Origin: Aquipuribacter sp051216895
GTDB lineage: Bacteria > Actinomycetota > Actinomycetes > Actinomycetales > JBBAYJ01
Direction: 5' to 3'
Assembly: GCF_051216895.1 (NCBI RefSeq)
Contig: NZ_JBPKAO010000015.1
Coordinates: 1 to 64,000, forward strand
DNA length: 64,000 nucleotides
A program made the translations under genes and the position numbers. A model generated the notes under the pieces. It saw nothing but the letters and a program-made list of their open reading frames with translations. It did no database searches and was not told the DNA's origin. Shown here piece by piece: positions 63,577-64,000 of this stretch. The stretch's first letter is position 1. Each line of letters begins with the position of its first letter.

Positions 63577-64000
63577 GCGTGCTGCTGCCGCTGCCGGTCC
63601 TCATCCCCCTCGTCGGGGCCGGGATCGCGCTCGTGCTCGGCCGCCGACCCCGGGCCCAGCGGGCCGTGAGCCTGGCCTCGCTGACCCTCGTGCTGCTCAC
63701 GGCGGTGGCGCTGCTGGTCCTGGTCGACCGCGACGGCCCCGCCTCGCTGGAGGTGGGGCGGTGGCCCGTCGGGATCGGCATCTCGCTCGTCGCGGACCGG
63801 CTGTCGGTGCTGATGCTCACGGTGTCGGCGACGGTCACCCTCGGCGTCCTGGTCTACGCCGTCGGGGAGGGCATCACCGACGGCGCCCGCGGGACGCCCG
63901 TGTCGATCTTCCACCCCACCTACCTCGTGCTCACCGCAGGCGTGTCCAACGCCTTCCTCACCGGCGACCTGTTCAACCTCTACGTGGGCTTCGAGGTGCT
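63573..64000 (+). CDS. mnhD: Mrp Na+/H+ antiporter subunit D (partial, cut by window end)
   Basis: The frame opens at GTG 63573, overlapping the mnhC stop as GTGA (a GTG lies one codon earlier too), and stays open to the window end. The first 142 residues are VSVLLPLPVLIPLVGAGIAL..., then several hydrophobic helices and the family segment NAFLTGDLFNLYVGFEVL. This is a NuoM/N-like antiporter subunit D; the gene continues outside the window. Confidence 0.92.
   Translation, partial: MSVLLPLPVLIPLVGAGIALVLGRRPRAQRAVSLASLTLVLLTAVALLVLVDRDGPASLEVGRWPVGIGISLVADRLSVLMLTVSATVTLGVLVYAVGEGITDGARGTPVSIFHPTYLVLTAGVSNAFLTGDLFNLYVGFEV

Overview
The window is a continuous stretch of a very GC-rich (by eye well above 70%) actinobacterial chromosome. 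Supporting this are pervasive GTG starts, GTGA/ATGA stop-start overlaps, an ANTAR response regulator, the GarA/FtsR/DUF151/MerR block, a PPOX-class flavin/F420 enzyme and two actinobacterial tryptophan-operon membrane proteins. Gene order resembles what is known from Mycobacterium (blocks like Rv1822-Rv1832 and Rv1701-Rv1713) and from Micrococcales-like relatives. Genus and species cannot be named from this sequence alone.

Layout. 0-4 kb: a lipoprotein amino-acid-type substrate-binding protein, a PdtaR-like ANTAR regulator, tRNA-Leu(CAA) and pyruvate kinase. 4-9 kb: the large glutamate synthase subunit gltB, with no gltD beside it. 9-20 kb, all on the minus strand: a heterodimeric ABC exporter, hisI, trpE, a Trp-operon membrane protein carrying a 15-bp tandem repeat (PASQA), an HGxxPAAW-type protein, a CD225 protein, a DUF2752 protein, then trpC-trpB-trpA. 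20-23.5 kb: a TIGR03085-type protein, hisF and a membrane-anchored VWA protein. 23.5-33 kb, minus strand: gcvP under a glycine riboswitch, then a DUF4190/DUF4352-like protein, a PPOX enzyme, O-succinylhomoserine sulfhydrylase and pyruvate carboxylase. 33-40 kb: an orphan ParA-like ATPase, then MerR, DUF151, FtsR, GarA, gcvH, DUF881, sbp, DUF881, pgsA and tRNA-Pro(GGG). 40-50 kb: der, plsC, cmk, prephenate dehydrogenase, chorismate mutase, rluB-type pseudouridine synthase, scpB, scpA, parA, xerD and ald. 50-51.7 kb: a small membrane protein followed by about 830 bp of tandem hairpin repeats. 51.7-60 kb: hisS, an MBL hydrolase, a cyclophilin, a DUF349 protein, an AbiEi-like protein and relA. 60-64 kb: the start of an Mrp-type Na+/H+ antiporter operon (mnhA/B fusion, mnhC, partial mnhD), cut by the window end.

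Most genes are housekeeping: tryptophan, histidine and aromatic amino-acid synthesis, the glycine cleavage system, anaplerosis, chromosome segregation (ParA/ScpAB/XerD), stringent response and ion homeostasis. Stop-start overlaps show that many neighbours are co-transcribed and translationally coupled.

The most unusual element is the array at 50816-51646. It has seven roughly 114-bp units, each an inverted repeat with arms tgtgggacgttcc/ggaacgtcccaca. Two spacer types alternate (A-B-A-B-B), and the array ends in a 31-bp tandem repeat. It lies between two convergent genes, codes for nothing convincing, and its function is unknown. Other points of interest are the CD225/DUF2752 pair inside the trp locus, the singlet glycine riboswitch, the PASQA repeat, the lack of a normal pgsA start codon next to tRNA-Pro, and the orphan ParA-like ATPase.
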